NCBI RefSeq assembly: GCF_014645895.1
Contig: NZ_BMMP01000002.1
Location: forward strand, 186,001 to 250,000
Reading direction: 5' to 3'
Length of the DNA: 64,000 bases
From: Streptomyces daqingensis
GTDB taxonomy: Bacteria; Actinomycetota; Actinomycetes; Streptomycetales; Streptomycetaceae
Shown here piece after piece: positions 54,336 through 62,986 of this stretch. How positions within the stretch are numbered: position 1 is the stretch's first letter; the number at the start of each line of letters is the position of its first letter. The notes beneath the pieces are model-generated. The model saw only the letters and a list, made by a program, of their open reading frames with translations, ran no database searches and was not told the DNA's origin. A program made the position numbers and the translations under genes.

Positions 54336-55075
54336 GCGATCTCCCTGCCCTTGGCGAGGTCCTCGTGGTTGTCGATCTCGACCCACTGGACGTCGCCGAT
54401 CGGCGCGACGTCGATCTTGAAGCCGCGGTTGACGAGCTCCTGGTAGCCGTCCTCGTAGTAGAGCTGCGGGTCGCGCTCGAAGGTCGTCTTCAGCGCGTCG
54501 GCGAGCTCTTCGGCGGCCTCGGGCTCGATGAGGGTCAGGCCGATGTACTCGCCCGACGCGGTGGAGGGGTCCATCAGCTTGGTGATCTGCTGCACGCCCT
54601 TCTCGGGGTCGGTGACGACCTTCATCTCCTCCTCGTCCAGGTTCTTGACCGTGTCGAGGGCGAGGATGATCTTCTGGCCGTTGCCGCGCGCGTCCAGGAG
54701 GGTCTTCTCCACGGAGACGGGGTGGACGGTGTCGCCGTTGGCGAGCAGGGCGCCCTGCTTGATGACGTCGCGGGCGCACCACAGGGAGTAGGCGTTGTTC
54801 CACTCCTCGGCCTTGTCGTTGTCGACGAGGGTGAGCTTGACGCCGTGCTTCTGCTCCAGCTCCTCCTTGCGCTCGTACACGGCCTCCTTGCGGTAGCCGA
54901 CGACGACGGCGACGTCGGTCAGGCCGACGGCGGCGAAGTTGGCGAGGGCGATGTCGAGGACGGTCTGCGACTCCTCGTCGCCCTCGGGGCCCACGGGGAC
55001 GAGCGCCTTGGGGAGGGTGTCGGTGTAGGGGCGCAGACGCCGTCCGGCGCCGGCGGCCAGCACGAGGCCGATCAT
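54323..55075 (-). CDS. Sugar/polyol-phosphate nucleotidyltransferase (LicC-like)
   Basis: 250 residues. The NTP-binding signature LVLAAGAGRRLRPYTDTLPKAL is split as GAGRRLRPYT and PKALVPVG at the N-terminus. GALLANGDTVHPVSVEK holds the metal aspartate, and VQWVEIDNHEDL closes the site. The form resembles phosphocholine or inositol-phosphate cytidylyltransferases, so a CDP-activated alcohol is the expected product, feeding the two CDP-alcohol transferases of this operon. The start overlaps the preceding stop as ATGA. Confidence 0.92.
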   Translation of the reverse strand: MIGLVLAAGAGRRLRPYTDTLPKALVPVGPEGDEESQTVLDIALANFAAVGLTDVAVVVGYRKEAVYERKEELEQKHGVKLTLVDNDKAEEWNNAYSLWCARDVIKQGALLANGDTVHPVSVEKTLLDARGNGQKIILALDTVKNLDEEEMKVVTDPEKGVQQITKLMDPSTASGEYIGLTLIEPEAAEELADALKTTFERDPQLYYEDGYQELVNRGFKIDVAPIGDVQWVEIDNHEDLAKGREIACRY

Positions 55076-57018
55076 GCGGGTTCTCCTGTTTCGTCGTGTA
55101 CGGCGGGTGCTTTGGAGGACACCCAGAATCGGATGCTCTCGGCGAGCACCACTGCCGCGATGACCGCGGCGAGCACGGTCAGCGCGATGGTGAAACCTTG
55201 TGACGGGGCATGGCCACGGCTGTCGCCGCCCAGCCAGAGGACTGCGGCGAGGGTGACGGCCAGGGACCTTCCTTCGTGGCCTCCGGTCGCACGCACAAGC
55301 CAGTTCGGAGGCGCGCCGGTGCCGCCGCGGATGCGGTACACCGTGTCGTAGTGATGGTAGGCGACCGCCGCGACCAGCCCGAACGCGGCGGGGAGCGCGC
55401 CGCTCGCCCCGTCCCGGGCGGCGAGGACGGCCAGGATGAGGACGAGCACGTATTCGGCTGTACGGAAGAGGGGCGGCACGAGCCAGTCCAGGGACCCCCG
55501 CATCGGGCCGGCGACGGCGAGCCCCGAGGTCAGCACGTAGAACAGCGCGGCCGCGGCCGTCCAGACGCTGCCCGCGGGTGTCCACAGCGCCGTGGCGAGC
55601 AGCACGAGCACGCCGAGCAGCGCGACGGCGGGGCGGGCGAGGCCGGGCAGCCGCAGACGGGCGCGTTCCGCGAGCGCGGCGCAGCCCTCCGCGAGCGGCC
55701 CGCTGTCCGCGAGGTCCGCCAGCGCGCGGGCGGCCCGGTCGGTGCGGTGCGCCTTGCGTGTCAGGGAGCGCAGCACCCGGCCGGCCGTGGTGTAGCAGGC
55801 GGCGAGGGCACAGCCGGCGAGGAGCACCACGAAGGTGATGCGGGGCGTCGTGCACGCTGTCAGCACAGCGATCAGGGCCCAGCGCTCACCGATCGGCAGG
55901 ATGATCATCCGCCGCAGCCACACCGTCCAGCCGACCTTGTCGAGCTTGCTGGAGAGCGCGGCAGTGGGGCTGGTGTTGGCCTGGGCGTCGTGGTTGGCCT
56001 CGTTGAAGCTGAAGTCGACGACGTGCCTCGCCGTCTGCAGGACCATCGCGCCCAGCGCGAGCCCCCACACGTCCTCACCGCCGCGTGCGGCGCCGAGCGC
56101 GAGACCGGCGTAGTACGCGTACTCCTTGGCGCGGTCGAACGTGGCGTCGAGCCAGGCGCCGAGGGTGGAGTACTGCAGGTCGTACCGGGCGAGCTGCCCG
56201 TCGGTCGCGTCCAGGACGAACGAGGCGATCAGCAGCACGCCGGCCGCGACGAAGCCGGCCCGCTCCCCCGTCGCCGCGCACGCCGCCGCGATGAGGGCGG
56301 TGACCAGCGAGGCGGTCGTGACCTGGTTGGGGGTGAGGCCGCGGCGTGCGCACCAGCGCGCGATGTAGCGGGAGTAGGGGCTGACGCAGAAGGTGGTGAA
56401 GAAGCCGTCGCGGGACTTGACCGCGCTGCGCAGCCGTACGGCCTCGTCGTCGACACTGTCCACGTCGCCGCGGGCGGCGGCGCCGGCGTCCTCGCCTGCG
56501 GGGACCGTCGCGACGAGGGCACCGAGGTCGGGGCGGTGCACCGGCACGCCCTGGGCGTCGAGGGCGTCGGCGATCTCGTCGGGGACGGTGCGCAGGACGT
56601 GGGAGGGTTCCGTCACGGTCGTCTCACCGGAGACCGCCGCGATCCCGCCGGAGGCCGTGCCGGCTCGCCCGGCGGCCGCTTCCCCCGCGGCCGACGCCGT
56701 GCCGGACGGCCCGGGTCCGGCGGCGGAGCCGCTGAGCACGCGGGTCAGCGCCCCGCGGGACTGCGGCGCCACGGCGAGCACACCGGGTACGGCGCCCGCC
56801 GGGAAGCGCGGGTCGGTGAGGGCGAGACGCAGGCTGTGCCGGTGCCCCACGAAGCGGGGGTCGACGAGGGCGACGCGCTCCCCGGCGGGCACGGCCGCCA
56901 CCTGTGCGGACACGTCGTCCTCGCCCGAGGCGACGCGCACGTCGAAGCCCAGCGATCGCAGGTCGTCCTCGAGCGGCGAACCGGCGACCGGCGTACCGGT
57001 GAGGATGGCGGTCGACAG
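55072..57018 (-). CDS. Large CDP-alcohol phosphatidyltransferase (DUF5941-type), apparent CTG start
   Basis: 648 residues. An N-terminal soluble domain (1-195) is followed by a CDP-alcohol phosphatidyltransferase domain with DATDGQLARYD near residue 267 and GAWLDATFDRAKEY, all four aspartates intact. A C-terminal DUF5941-like part has several helices and YHHYDTVYRIRGG. The family-like N-terminus STAILTGTPVAGSPLEDDL is reached only from a CTG at 57018. That codon has AAGGAG nine bases upstream and a stop three codons before it. The first in-frame GTG (56940) lacks a ribosome-binding site. It is the first gene of the seven-gene operon. Confidence 0.88.
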   Translation of the reverse strand: MSTAILTGTPVAGSPLEDDLRSLGFDVRVASGEDDVSAQVAAVPAGERVALVDPRFVGHRHSLRLALTDPRFPAGAVPGVLAVAPQSRGALTRVLSGSAAGPGPSGTASAAGEAAAGRAGTASGGIAAVSGETTVTEPSHVLRTVPDEIADALDAQGVPVHRPDLGALVATVPAGEDAGAAARGDVDSVDDEAVRLRSAVKSRDGFFTTFCVSPYSRYIARWCARRGLTPNQVTTASLVTALIAAACAATGERAGFVAAGVLLIASFVLDATDGQLARYDLQYSTLGAWLDATFDRAKEYAYYAGLALGAARGGEDVWGLALGAMVLQTARHVVDFSFNEANHDAQANTSPTAALSSKLDKVGWTVWLRRMIILPIGERWALIAVLTACTTPRITFVVLLAGCALAACYTTAGRVLRSLTRKAHRTDRAARALADLADSGPLAEGCAALAERARLRLPGLARPAVALLGVLVLLATALWTPAGSVWTAAAALFYVLTSGLAVAGPMRGSLDWLVPPLFRTAEYVLVLILAVLAARDGASGALPAAFGLVAAVAYHHYDTVYRIRGGTGAPPNWLVRATGGHEGRSLAVTLAAVLWLGGDSRGHAPSQGFTIALTVLAAVIAAVVLAESIRFWVSSKAPAVHDETGEPA

Positions 57019-57481
57019 TCGAACTCACTCCTTGGAAGCTGGCGCAGCGCGGCTTCCGGCCTTGGGCGCGGCCGGGCAGCGGTCAGGTGCGCCATCGCCC
57101 TCTTCGAGGGGCGGGCGGCACGTCCGGCAGAGGCTATCCGATCCAGTGAGCGAGCTTTCATCGCGCGTTCACCGTGCGGCTGTTGCCCTGCCGGGGGCAC
57201 AGCATGGTCGATCATGAGCGGCCCGACAAATGCGGTCGCGGGGCGGCGGGCGGCGGCAGGCGGGCCCTCAGCCGGCTCACCGGTGAGATGCCGGCGCGGG
57301 CTCCGGCCCGCTCCCGCAGTGCTCGATCGTCGTCTTCGTAAGGGTGACTTCCCCCTTCTTTCCGCAGCGCACGACCGCTGCTCCAGCCCCGCGCCGGGCC
57401 TTGCGGGGGCCCGGCCTGCGGGCTCCGCCGGGGCGCCGCAGCCGCGGACGGGCCCGGCACGGCTGCGGATAGGCTGCCGAT
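57019..57481. other. 463-bp divergent promoter region
   Basis: No coding sequence is supported. The region must hold the promoter of the leftward envelope operon and of rightward galE. TAGGCT at 57470-57475 lies only six bases before the galE ATG, and galE has no Shine-Dalgarno sequence, which suggests a leaderless galE mRNA. Short G/C-rich inverted repeats near 57400-57440 are not distinctive. Confidence 0.5.
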
Positions 57482-58507
57482 ATGACGTGGTTGATCACAG
57501 GCGGGGCGGGATACATCGGGGCGCACGTGGTGCGGACGATGCTGGAGGCCGGTGAGCGCGTGGTCGTGCTGGACGACCTCACGGCGGGGGTTCCGGCGCG
57601 GCTGAAGGGGTCGCAACCGCAGCCGGCGCTCGTGCAGGGCACGGTCTCGGACCGGCGGCTGCTGGACCGGGTGCTGGAGGAACACCAGGTCACGGGGGTC
57701 CTCCACCTCGCCGCGCGCAAGCAGGTGGGCGAGTCCGTGGAGCGCCCGCTCCACTACTACAGGGAGAACGTGCACGGGCTGACCGTGCTCCTCGAAGCGG
57801 TGGTCGAAGCCGGGGTGCGGAGGTTCGTCTTCTCCTCGTCGGCCGCCGTCTACGGCACGCCGGACGTCGATCTCGTCACCGAGGAGACGCCGTGCCTGCC
57901 GATGAACCCCTACGGGGAGACGAAGCTCACCGGCGAATGGCTGGTGCGTGCCACCGGCCGGGCGGCCGGCATGGCGACGGCGTGCCTGCGCTACTTCAAC
58001 GTGGCGGGCGCGGCCCGGCCCGAGCTGGCGGACACAGGCGTGTTCAACATCGTCCCGATGTTCTTCGACGCCCTCACGCGCGGCGAGGCCCCGCTGATCT
58101 TCGGGGACGACTATCCGACCCCGGACGGCACCTGCGTGCGGGACTACATCCACGTCCAGGACCTGGCCGAGGCCCATCTCGCGGCGGCTCGACGCCTGGA
58201 GACGGACGCCGGCGGGACCCGCGCGACGGAGCCGGCGGGGGAGGCGCCGGGGCGCGATCTCACGGTGAACATCGGCACCGGCAAGGGCGTGTCCGTTCGT
58301 GAGATGGCCGACCTCGTCGCCGACATCACCGGGAAACGCGAGCCCGCCGCCCGGGTCGCGCCCCGCCGCGCCGGGGACCCGGCGCGCGTCGTGGCCTCCG
58401 CGGAACTGGCGGCGAAGGAGCTCGGCTGGACGGCTCGGCACTCCATGCGCGACATGCTCACCTCGGCGTGGGAAGGCTGGTGCCTGCACCACCCCGAGGC
58501 CCGCTGA
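57482..58507 (+). CDS. galE: UDP-glucose 4-epimerase
   Basis: 341 residues, extended SDR fold. The NAD motif TGGAGYIGAHVV is at the N-terminus, with catalytic Ser-Ser in FSSSAAVYG and Tyr-x3-Lys in YGETK near residue 142. LRYFNVAGA and GTCVRDYIHVQDLA are GalE signatures. It interconverts UDP-glucose and UDP-galactose and could feed the adjacent glycosyltransferase operon. The start is probably leaderless. Confidence 0.94.
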   Translation: MTWLITGGAGYIGAHVVRTMLEAGERVVVLDDLTAGVPARLKGSQPQPALVQGTVSDRRLLDRVLEEHQVTGVLHLAARKQVGESVERPLHYYRENVHGLTVLLEAVVEAGVRRFVFSSSAAVYGTPDVDLVTEETPCLPMNPYGETKLTGEWLVRATGRAAGMATACLRYFNVAGAARPELADTGVFNIVPMFFDALTRGEAPLIFGDDYPTPDGTCVRDYIHVQDLAEAHLAAARRLETDAGGTRATEPAGEAPGRDLTVNIGTGKGVSVREMADLVADITGKREPAARVAPRRAGDPARVVASAELAAKELGWTARHSMRDMLTSAWEGWCLHHPEAR

Positions 58508-58560
58508 GCCGGCGCGGCCCCGCCGGTCCCGCCGCGCCGGCCGGGCCGCGGCCCCCGCTC

Positions 58561-58611
58561 TGACCTGCGTGGGCCCACCCGAACCCTCCCCTGACGCAAA
58601 AGCGCAGGTCA
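58561..58611. promoter_or_regulatory. Inverted repeat upstream of the cation exporter
   Basis: TGACCTGCG (58561-58569) is exactly inverted as CGCAGGTCA (58603-58611), 33 bp apart. A weaker palindrome, TGACAACGGTGTTCA, follows at 58619-58633. Either could be a metal-responsive operator for the CDF gene or a termination signal for galE. Confidence 0.4.
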
Positions 58612-58723
58612 CAGCAGATGACAACGGTGTTCAGCGTCGCGTTGCACCGACCCGTCCGGCGTAGTTGACTTGCCACCGTCAGGCGCTGTGCGCGGGACCG
58701 AGGGACGCAGGAGGCTTGCTGCG

Positions 58724-59659
58724 ATGGGCGCTGGGCACGATCACGGAGGGCGGCCCCCGGAACCGGGCGGCACCGCTGCCGCCGCGTACCGCTCGCGGCT
58801 GCGTATCGCGCTCGGCATCACCCTCGGTGTGCTGCTCACACAGATCGTGGGCGGTCTGCTCGCCGACTCGCTGGCCCTGCTGGCCGACGCGGGGCACATG
58901 GCGACCGACGCGCTCGGCCTCGGCATGGCGCTGCTGGCCATCCACTTCGCCAACCGGCCCGCGACCGAGCGCCGCACCTTCGGCTTCGCCCGGGCGGAGA
59001 TCCTCGCCGCGCTGGCCAACTGCGTGCTGCTGCTGGGCGTCGGCGGGTTCATCCTCTACGAGTCCGTAGAACGCTTCATCGACCCCGCGCCCACCGACGG
59101 CGGCCTCACCCTCGTCTTCGGCGCCATAGGCCTCGCGGCGAACAGCGTCTCGCTGGGGTTGCTGCTCCGCGGCCAGCGGGAGAGCATCAACGTGCGGGGC
59201 GCGTTCCTGGAGGTGCTGGCGGACGCACTGGGCTCGCTGGCCGTGCTGGTCTCGGCGGCGGTCGTGCTGTGGACGGGCTGGCTGCCCGCCGACCCGATCG
59301 CCTCCCTGGTCATCGGCGCGATGATCGTCCCGCGCACGCTCAGACTCGCGCGCGAGGCGCTGGACGTGCTGCTGGAGTCGGCCCCGCGGGACGTGGACCT
59401 CGCCGAGGTACGCGAGCACATCCTCTCCGTGGACGGCGTGACCGACCTGCACGACCTGCACGTGTGGACGATCACCTCCGGCATGCCGGTGCTCTCCGCG
59501 CACGTCGTCGTCGCGCAGGAGATGCTGGACTCCGTCGGCCAGGAACGCGTGCTGCACGACCTCCAGTGCTGCCTCGGCGACCACTTCGACGTGGAGCACT
59601 GCACGTTCCAGCTGGAGCCGCGCGGACATGCGGTCCACGAAGCGAAGTTGTGCCACTGA
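58724..59659 (+). CDS. CDF-family cation (zinc-type) efflux protein
   Basis: 311 residues with six membrane helices. Metal-site motifs are LLADAGHMATDALGL (HxxxD) and FLEVLADALGSLAVL. An N-terminal HDHGG stretch and the C-terminal cytoplasmic domain (HVWTITSGMPVLSAHVVV) are typical of CzcD/ZitB zinc exporters. GGAGG lies nine bases before the ATG at 58724. The next gene, idi, follows after 50 bp on the same strand. Confidence 0.94.
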   Translation: MGAGHDHGGRPPEPGGTAAAAYRSRLRIALGITLGVLLTQIVGGLLADSLALLADAGHMATDALGLGMALLAIHFANRPATERRTFGFARAEILAALANCVLLLGVGGFILYESVERFIDPAPTDGGLTLVFGAIGLAANSVSLGLLLRGQRESINVRGAFLEVLADALGSLAVLVSAAVVLWTGWLPADPIASLVIGAMIVPRTLRLAREALDVLLESAPRDVDLAEVREHILSVDGVTDLHDLHVWTITSGMPVLSAHVVVAQEMLDSVGQERVLHDLQCCLGDHFDVEHCTFQLEPRGHAVHEAKLCH

Positions 59660-59709
59660 CGTACGGCAAACTGGGCGCATTGCCGGAGAGTTCCTATTGA
59701 AGGATGGAC

Positions 59710-60270
59710 ATGGCGAACAGCACCGCGGCCCCGATCATGCTCGAACTGGTCGACGAGGACGGTAAGACGATCGGAACCGCGGAAAAGCTCTCCGCCCACG
59801 TCCCGCCGGGGCGGCTGCATCGCGCGTTCTCCGTCTTCCTCTTCGACGACTCGGGGCGGCTGCTGCTGCAGCGCCGCGCCCTGGGCAAGTACCACTCCCC
59901 GGGTGTGTGGTCCAACACGTGCTGCGGTCACCCGTACCCGGACGAGAAGCCCTTCGTGGCGTCGGCGCGGCGGGTGAGCGAGGAGCTGGGCGTGGCGCCG
60001 CAGCTGATGAGCGAGGCGGGGACCGTCCGGTACAACCATCCGGACCCGGCGTCGGGCCTGGTGGAGCAGGAGTACAACCACCTGTTCGTCGGGCTCGTGC
60101 GCGAGGTGCCTGAGCCCGACCCGGAGGAGGTCGCCGAGACGGCGTTCGTGACGGCGCAGGAGCTCAAGCGCCGGCACGGCGAAGATCCTTTCTCCACCTG
60201 GTTCATGACGGTGCTCGACGCGGCGCGCCCCGCGATCAACGAGCTCACAGGCGGTTCAGCGGGCTGGTGA
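59710..60270 (+). CDS. idi: Isopentenyl-diphosphate delta-isomerase, type I
   Basis: 186 residues, Nudix-like fold. The catalytic cysteine is in SNTCCGHPYP, and the EYNH motif (VEQEYNHLFVG) holds the metal and catalytic glutamate. It interconverts IPP and DMAPP and can supply the hopanoid operon 13 kb to the left. ATG 59710 with AAGGA at five bases is preferred over ATG 59704. The 3' end overlaps the convergent ATPase gene by 26 bp. Confidence 0.96.
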   Translation: MANSTAAPIMLELVDEDGKTIGTAEKLSAHVPPGRLHRAFSVFLFDDSGRLLLQRRALGKYHSPGVWSNTCCGHPYPDEKPFVASARRVSEELGVAPQLMSEAGTVRYNHPDPASGLVEQEYNHLFVGLVREVPEPDPEEVAETAFVTAQELKRRHGEDPFSTWFMTVLDAARPAINELTGGSAGW

Positions 60271-60784
60271 GCCCGGCGGCGGGAAGACGCGGCAGCGGAA
60301 GCGCGGCCCAGATGATCTTCCCGCCCGTCCCCGTCTGTTCGACGTCGCAGAGCCCCCCGGCCTCCTGCGTGACCGTCTTCACCAGCAGCAGCCCCCTGCC
60401 GTGCAGGAGTTCGTGCTCGGGTTCGGCGTCCAGGGCCTTGGGCCTGTAGGGATGGCCGTCCTCCACGGCCACGCGGAGCCACCCCCGCTGCAGGCTCACC
60501 TCGACGCCGATCTCGGGTGAGAGCAGGGCGGCGTGCTGCACGGCGTTCGTTGCCAGCTCGGAGAGGATCAGCAGCAGGTTCCCCAGCGTGTCCTCGGGCA
60601 CCACTCCCCGGCGCCGTACGAGATCCCGGACGGCGTGCCGCAGTTGGGGCACCGCCGAGTCCTGCGCGGGGGCCGTGAAACGCCAGGTCCCCTCGGGGGA
60701 GGAGCTCTCGCTCGTTTCCCGTACAGGCAGCGCGACCGGGGACTGTCCGCCCGTTCTAGGCGGATGACTCCCAGGGCTATCCAT
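60245..60784 (-). CDS. RsbW-like ATP-binding regulatory protein
   Basis: 179 residues. The first 50 are disordered, followed by an HATPase domain with LILSELATNAVQHAAL (N box), VEDGHPYRP (a modified G1 box) and LLHGRGLLLVKTVTQEAGG (G2). It is of the anti-sigma/serine kinase type without sensor. Its last 26 bases overlap the end of idi on the opposite strand, so the two transcripts must be antisense to each other there. The start is taken at ATG 60784; ATG 60832 is in frame. Confidence 0.9.
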   Translation of the reverse strand: MDSPGSHPPRTGGQSPVALPVRETSESSSPEGTWRFTAPAQDSAVPQLRHAVRDLVRRRGVVPEDTLGNLLLILSELATNAVQHAALLSPEIGVEVSLQRGWLRVAVEDGHPYRPKALDAEPEHELLHGRGLLLVKTVTQEAGGLCDVEQTGTGGKIIWAALPLPRLPAAGLTSPLNRL

Positions 60785-61003
60785 CTCCCGCACCCGCTCT
60801 CTCCCGAAGTGTTCTTGCAGATGTACGTGCATTCGGCGCGTGCATCGAGTGTTGGTATGCCAGAGGCCTGATCCCATGCACTGACCGCAAGTCGGCACTT
60901 ATCGATGGCAATTGACAGAAGACTTACGCACCGATCGGTTCTCTGACTGACCTTGGCTCTCCTCACCGGAGGTCCGAGGCCATGGCCCGGTTACGATCCG
61001 TGC

Positions 61004-61819
61004 ATGGAGCAAGCCGAGCCGCCCCTCCCGGAACCGCCCGCGCAGCCCGCGCTGCTCGCCGAGTCCTCCGACGGCGTCGCGACCGTCACCATCCACAACC
61101 CCGCCAAGCGGAACGCCATGACACCGGCGATGTGGCGCGAGCTGCCGCCGCTGCTCGCGGGCTTCGCCGACGACCCGGCCGTACGGACGCTCGTCCTCAC
61201 CGGGGCGCGCGGGACGTTCTGCGCTGGCGCCGACATCTCCACGCTGCGTGAGTCGCCCGGGACGTCGCAGGGGCTGGCCGTCGCCGCCGAGGAGGCGCTC
61301 GCCGCGTTTCCCAAGCCGACGGTCGCGGCCGTGCGCGGCCACTGCGTGGGCGGCGGAGCGCAGCTGGCGGCCGCGTGCGATCTCCGCTTCGCTTCAGCCG
61401 GCGCCCTGTTCGGCGTCACGCCCGCGAAGCTCGGCATCGTCTACCCGGAGTCCTCGACCAGGCGGCTGGCGCGGCTCACGGGTCCCGCCACGGCCAAGTT
61501 CCTGCTCTTCTCCGGGGAGTTGATCGACGCCGAACGGGCCCTGCGCACGGGTTTGGTCGACGAGGTGCACCCGGAGGAGGCCCTGGACGAGAGGGTCGCC
61601 GGCTTCGCGCGCACCCTCGCCGCGCGTTCGCAGCTGACCCAGGCGTCCGCCAAGGAGTTCGCCGACGGACGGTGCGATGCCGCCCGTGTCGACCACTGGC
61701 AGGGCGTCGCGGGAGCGAGGGAGGAGGCGGCGGAAGGCGTCGCGGCGTTCCTGGAGCGCCGCGAGCCGCGCTTCACGTGGACTCCGGCGCGCGGTGGCGG
61801 GTTCGCCGGGACGGTGTGA
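61004..61819 (+). CDS. Crotonase-superfamily protein without the hydratase glutamates
   Basis: 271 residues of the enoyl-CoA hydratase/isomerase fold: VATVTIHNPAKRNAMTPAMW, GTFCAGADISTLRE (oxyanion hole) and CVGGGAQLAAACDLRFAS. Of the two acid residues of enoyl-CoA hydratase, the first is Gln120 and the second Ala141 (VTPAKLG). Hydration is therefore unlikely; an isomerase, hydrolase or decarboxylase role is possible. PESSTRRLARLTG is retained. The ATG at 61004 starts MEQAEPP. It is followed by the SCO6745-family gene on the same strand. Confidence 0.9.
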   Translation: MEQAEPPLPEPPAQPALLAESSDGVATVTIHNPAKRNAMTPAMWRELPPLLAGFADDPAVRTLVLTGARGTFCAGADISTLRESPGTSQGLAVAAEEALAAFPKPTVAAVRGHCVGGGAQLAAACDLRFASAGALFGVTPAKLGIVYPESSTRRLARLTGPATAKFLLFSGELIDAERALRTGLVDEVHPEEALDERVAGFARTLAARSQLTQASAKEFADGRCDAARVDHWQGVAGAREEAAEGVAAFLERREPRFTWTPARGGGFAGTV

Positions 61820-61883
61820 GGGGGGCGTGAAACCCGCCGGAAGCGACCCCCGATCCGGTATTACTTCTCGGTAACCTGTTGTC

Positions 61884-62747
61884 ATGACGTCTCTCCCCGA
61901 GCGCGCCGCCCGGCGCTGCCATCACATGGTCAACCCGCTCCACTCCGCTCTGTACTTCTCCCCAGAGCTGGCCAGGGAGCTCGCCCCGTACGGCATCGAG
62001 GACCCCAGCGCCGTCTACCTGGCCGGACGTGCCGCACCGCTCGGTGCGGTGGGCCCCGGCGCCGTGACGGCGACCTTCTACAACTTCCGGCACGAGCTCG
62101 TGGCCCGCCACGTCCCGTCCGTCTGGGAGTCCGCCTCCCCCGCGACGGTGCTGGCCGCCCGGCTGCGCGCCGTCGACACGATGCTGCGTGACCTGCTGGG
62201 CGCGGAGGCCGTCTCGTCGCCGCAGATGGAGGAAGCCGCGGGGCTCGCGCTCAGGGCCGCCGAGGGCTGCACGCGCTCCGGACGGCCGCTGTACGCCGCC
62301 AACGCGGACCTGCCCGTACCCTCCGCCCCGCACCTCGCCTTCTGGCACGCCGCCACCATGCTGCGCGAGCACCGCGGGGACGCCCACATCGCCGCGCTGC
62401 TCCAGGCGGGCCTCGACCCCCTGGAGGCGCTCGCCAGCCACACCGCGAGCGGCCGGGGCATGGCGCCCAAGTGGGTGCTCGCGACGCGCGGCTACAACGC
62501 GAAGGACTGGGCGTCGGCCCAGGACCGGCTCCGCGAGCGGGGGTTGATGGACGCGGGGGGCGACCTCACCGAGGAGGGCACGGCTCTGCGCAAGGAACTG
62601 GAGTACAGGACGGACCTGATGGACAGCGCTCCCTACGAGCACCTCGGTGCCGAGGGTGTGGCCCGGCTGACGGAGCTGGCGTCGGAGTTCTCCGCCGCGG
62701 CCGCCACCGCCGGCGCGTTCCCCGACGACCTCTTCGGACGCGACTGA
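61884..62747 (+). CDS. SCO6745-family protein
   Basis: 287 residues, mostly alpha-helical, with MVNPLHSALYFSPELARELA, YLAGRAAPLGAVGPGAVTAT and FYNFRHELVARHVPSVW. A winged-helix-like C-terminus reads KDWASAQDRLRERGLMDAGG, DLTEEGTALRKELEYRTD. I recall this as the SCO6745 family, of unknown function. S. coelicolor SCO6745 is also near idi and the hopanoid cluster, so local synteny is conserved. Confidence 0.87.
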   Translation: MTSLPERAARRCHHMVNPLHSALYFSPELARELAPYGIEDPSAVYLAGRAAPLGAVGPGAVTATFYNFRHELVARHVPSVWESASPATVLAARLRAVDTMLRDLLGAEAVSSPQMEEAAGLALRAAEGCTRSGRPLYAANADLPVPSAPHLAFWHAATMLREHRGDAHIAALLQAGLDPLEALASHTASGRGMAPKWVLATRGYNAKDWASAQDRLRERGLMDAGGDLTEEGTALRKELEYRTDLMDSAPYEHLGAEGVARLTELASEFSAAAATAGAFPDDLFGRD

Positions 62748-62986
62748 ACGGTGGGGGCGCCTGCAAGCGGTGAGCGAGGCAGCGTGCCGCCCGGAGAGCA
62801 CGCGGCGTTCCGGAAAGCGCGCGGCGGCGGTCCGGGAGGGCCGGAGCGAGGGGAGCCGGGGAGAGCGGGCCGCGGGCCGAACGGCGTCTGCCGCAAGGGA
62901 GTTGGGGCGCCGCCGGGAGAGACGGGTCGCACGGACGTCCCGCGGACCGGTTGTTTGCGGACGCCGAGTCCGGTTACCCGGACGGC

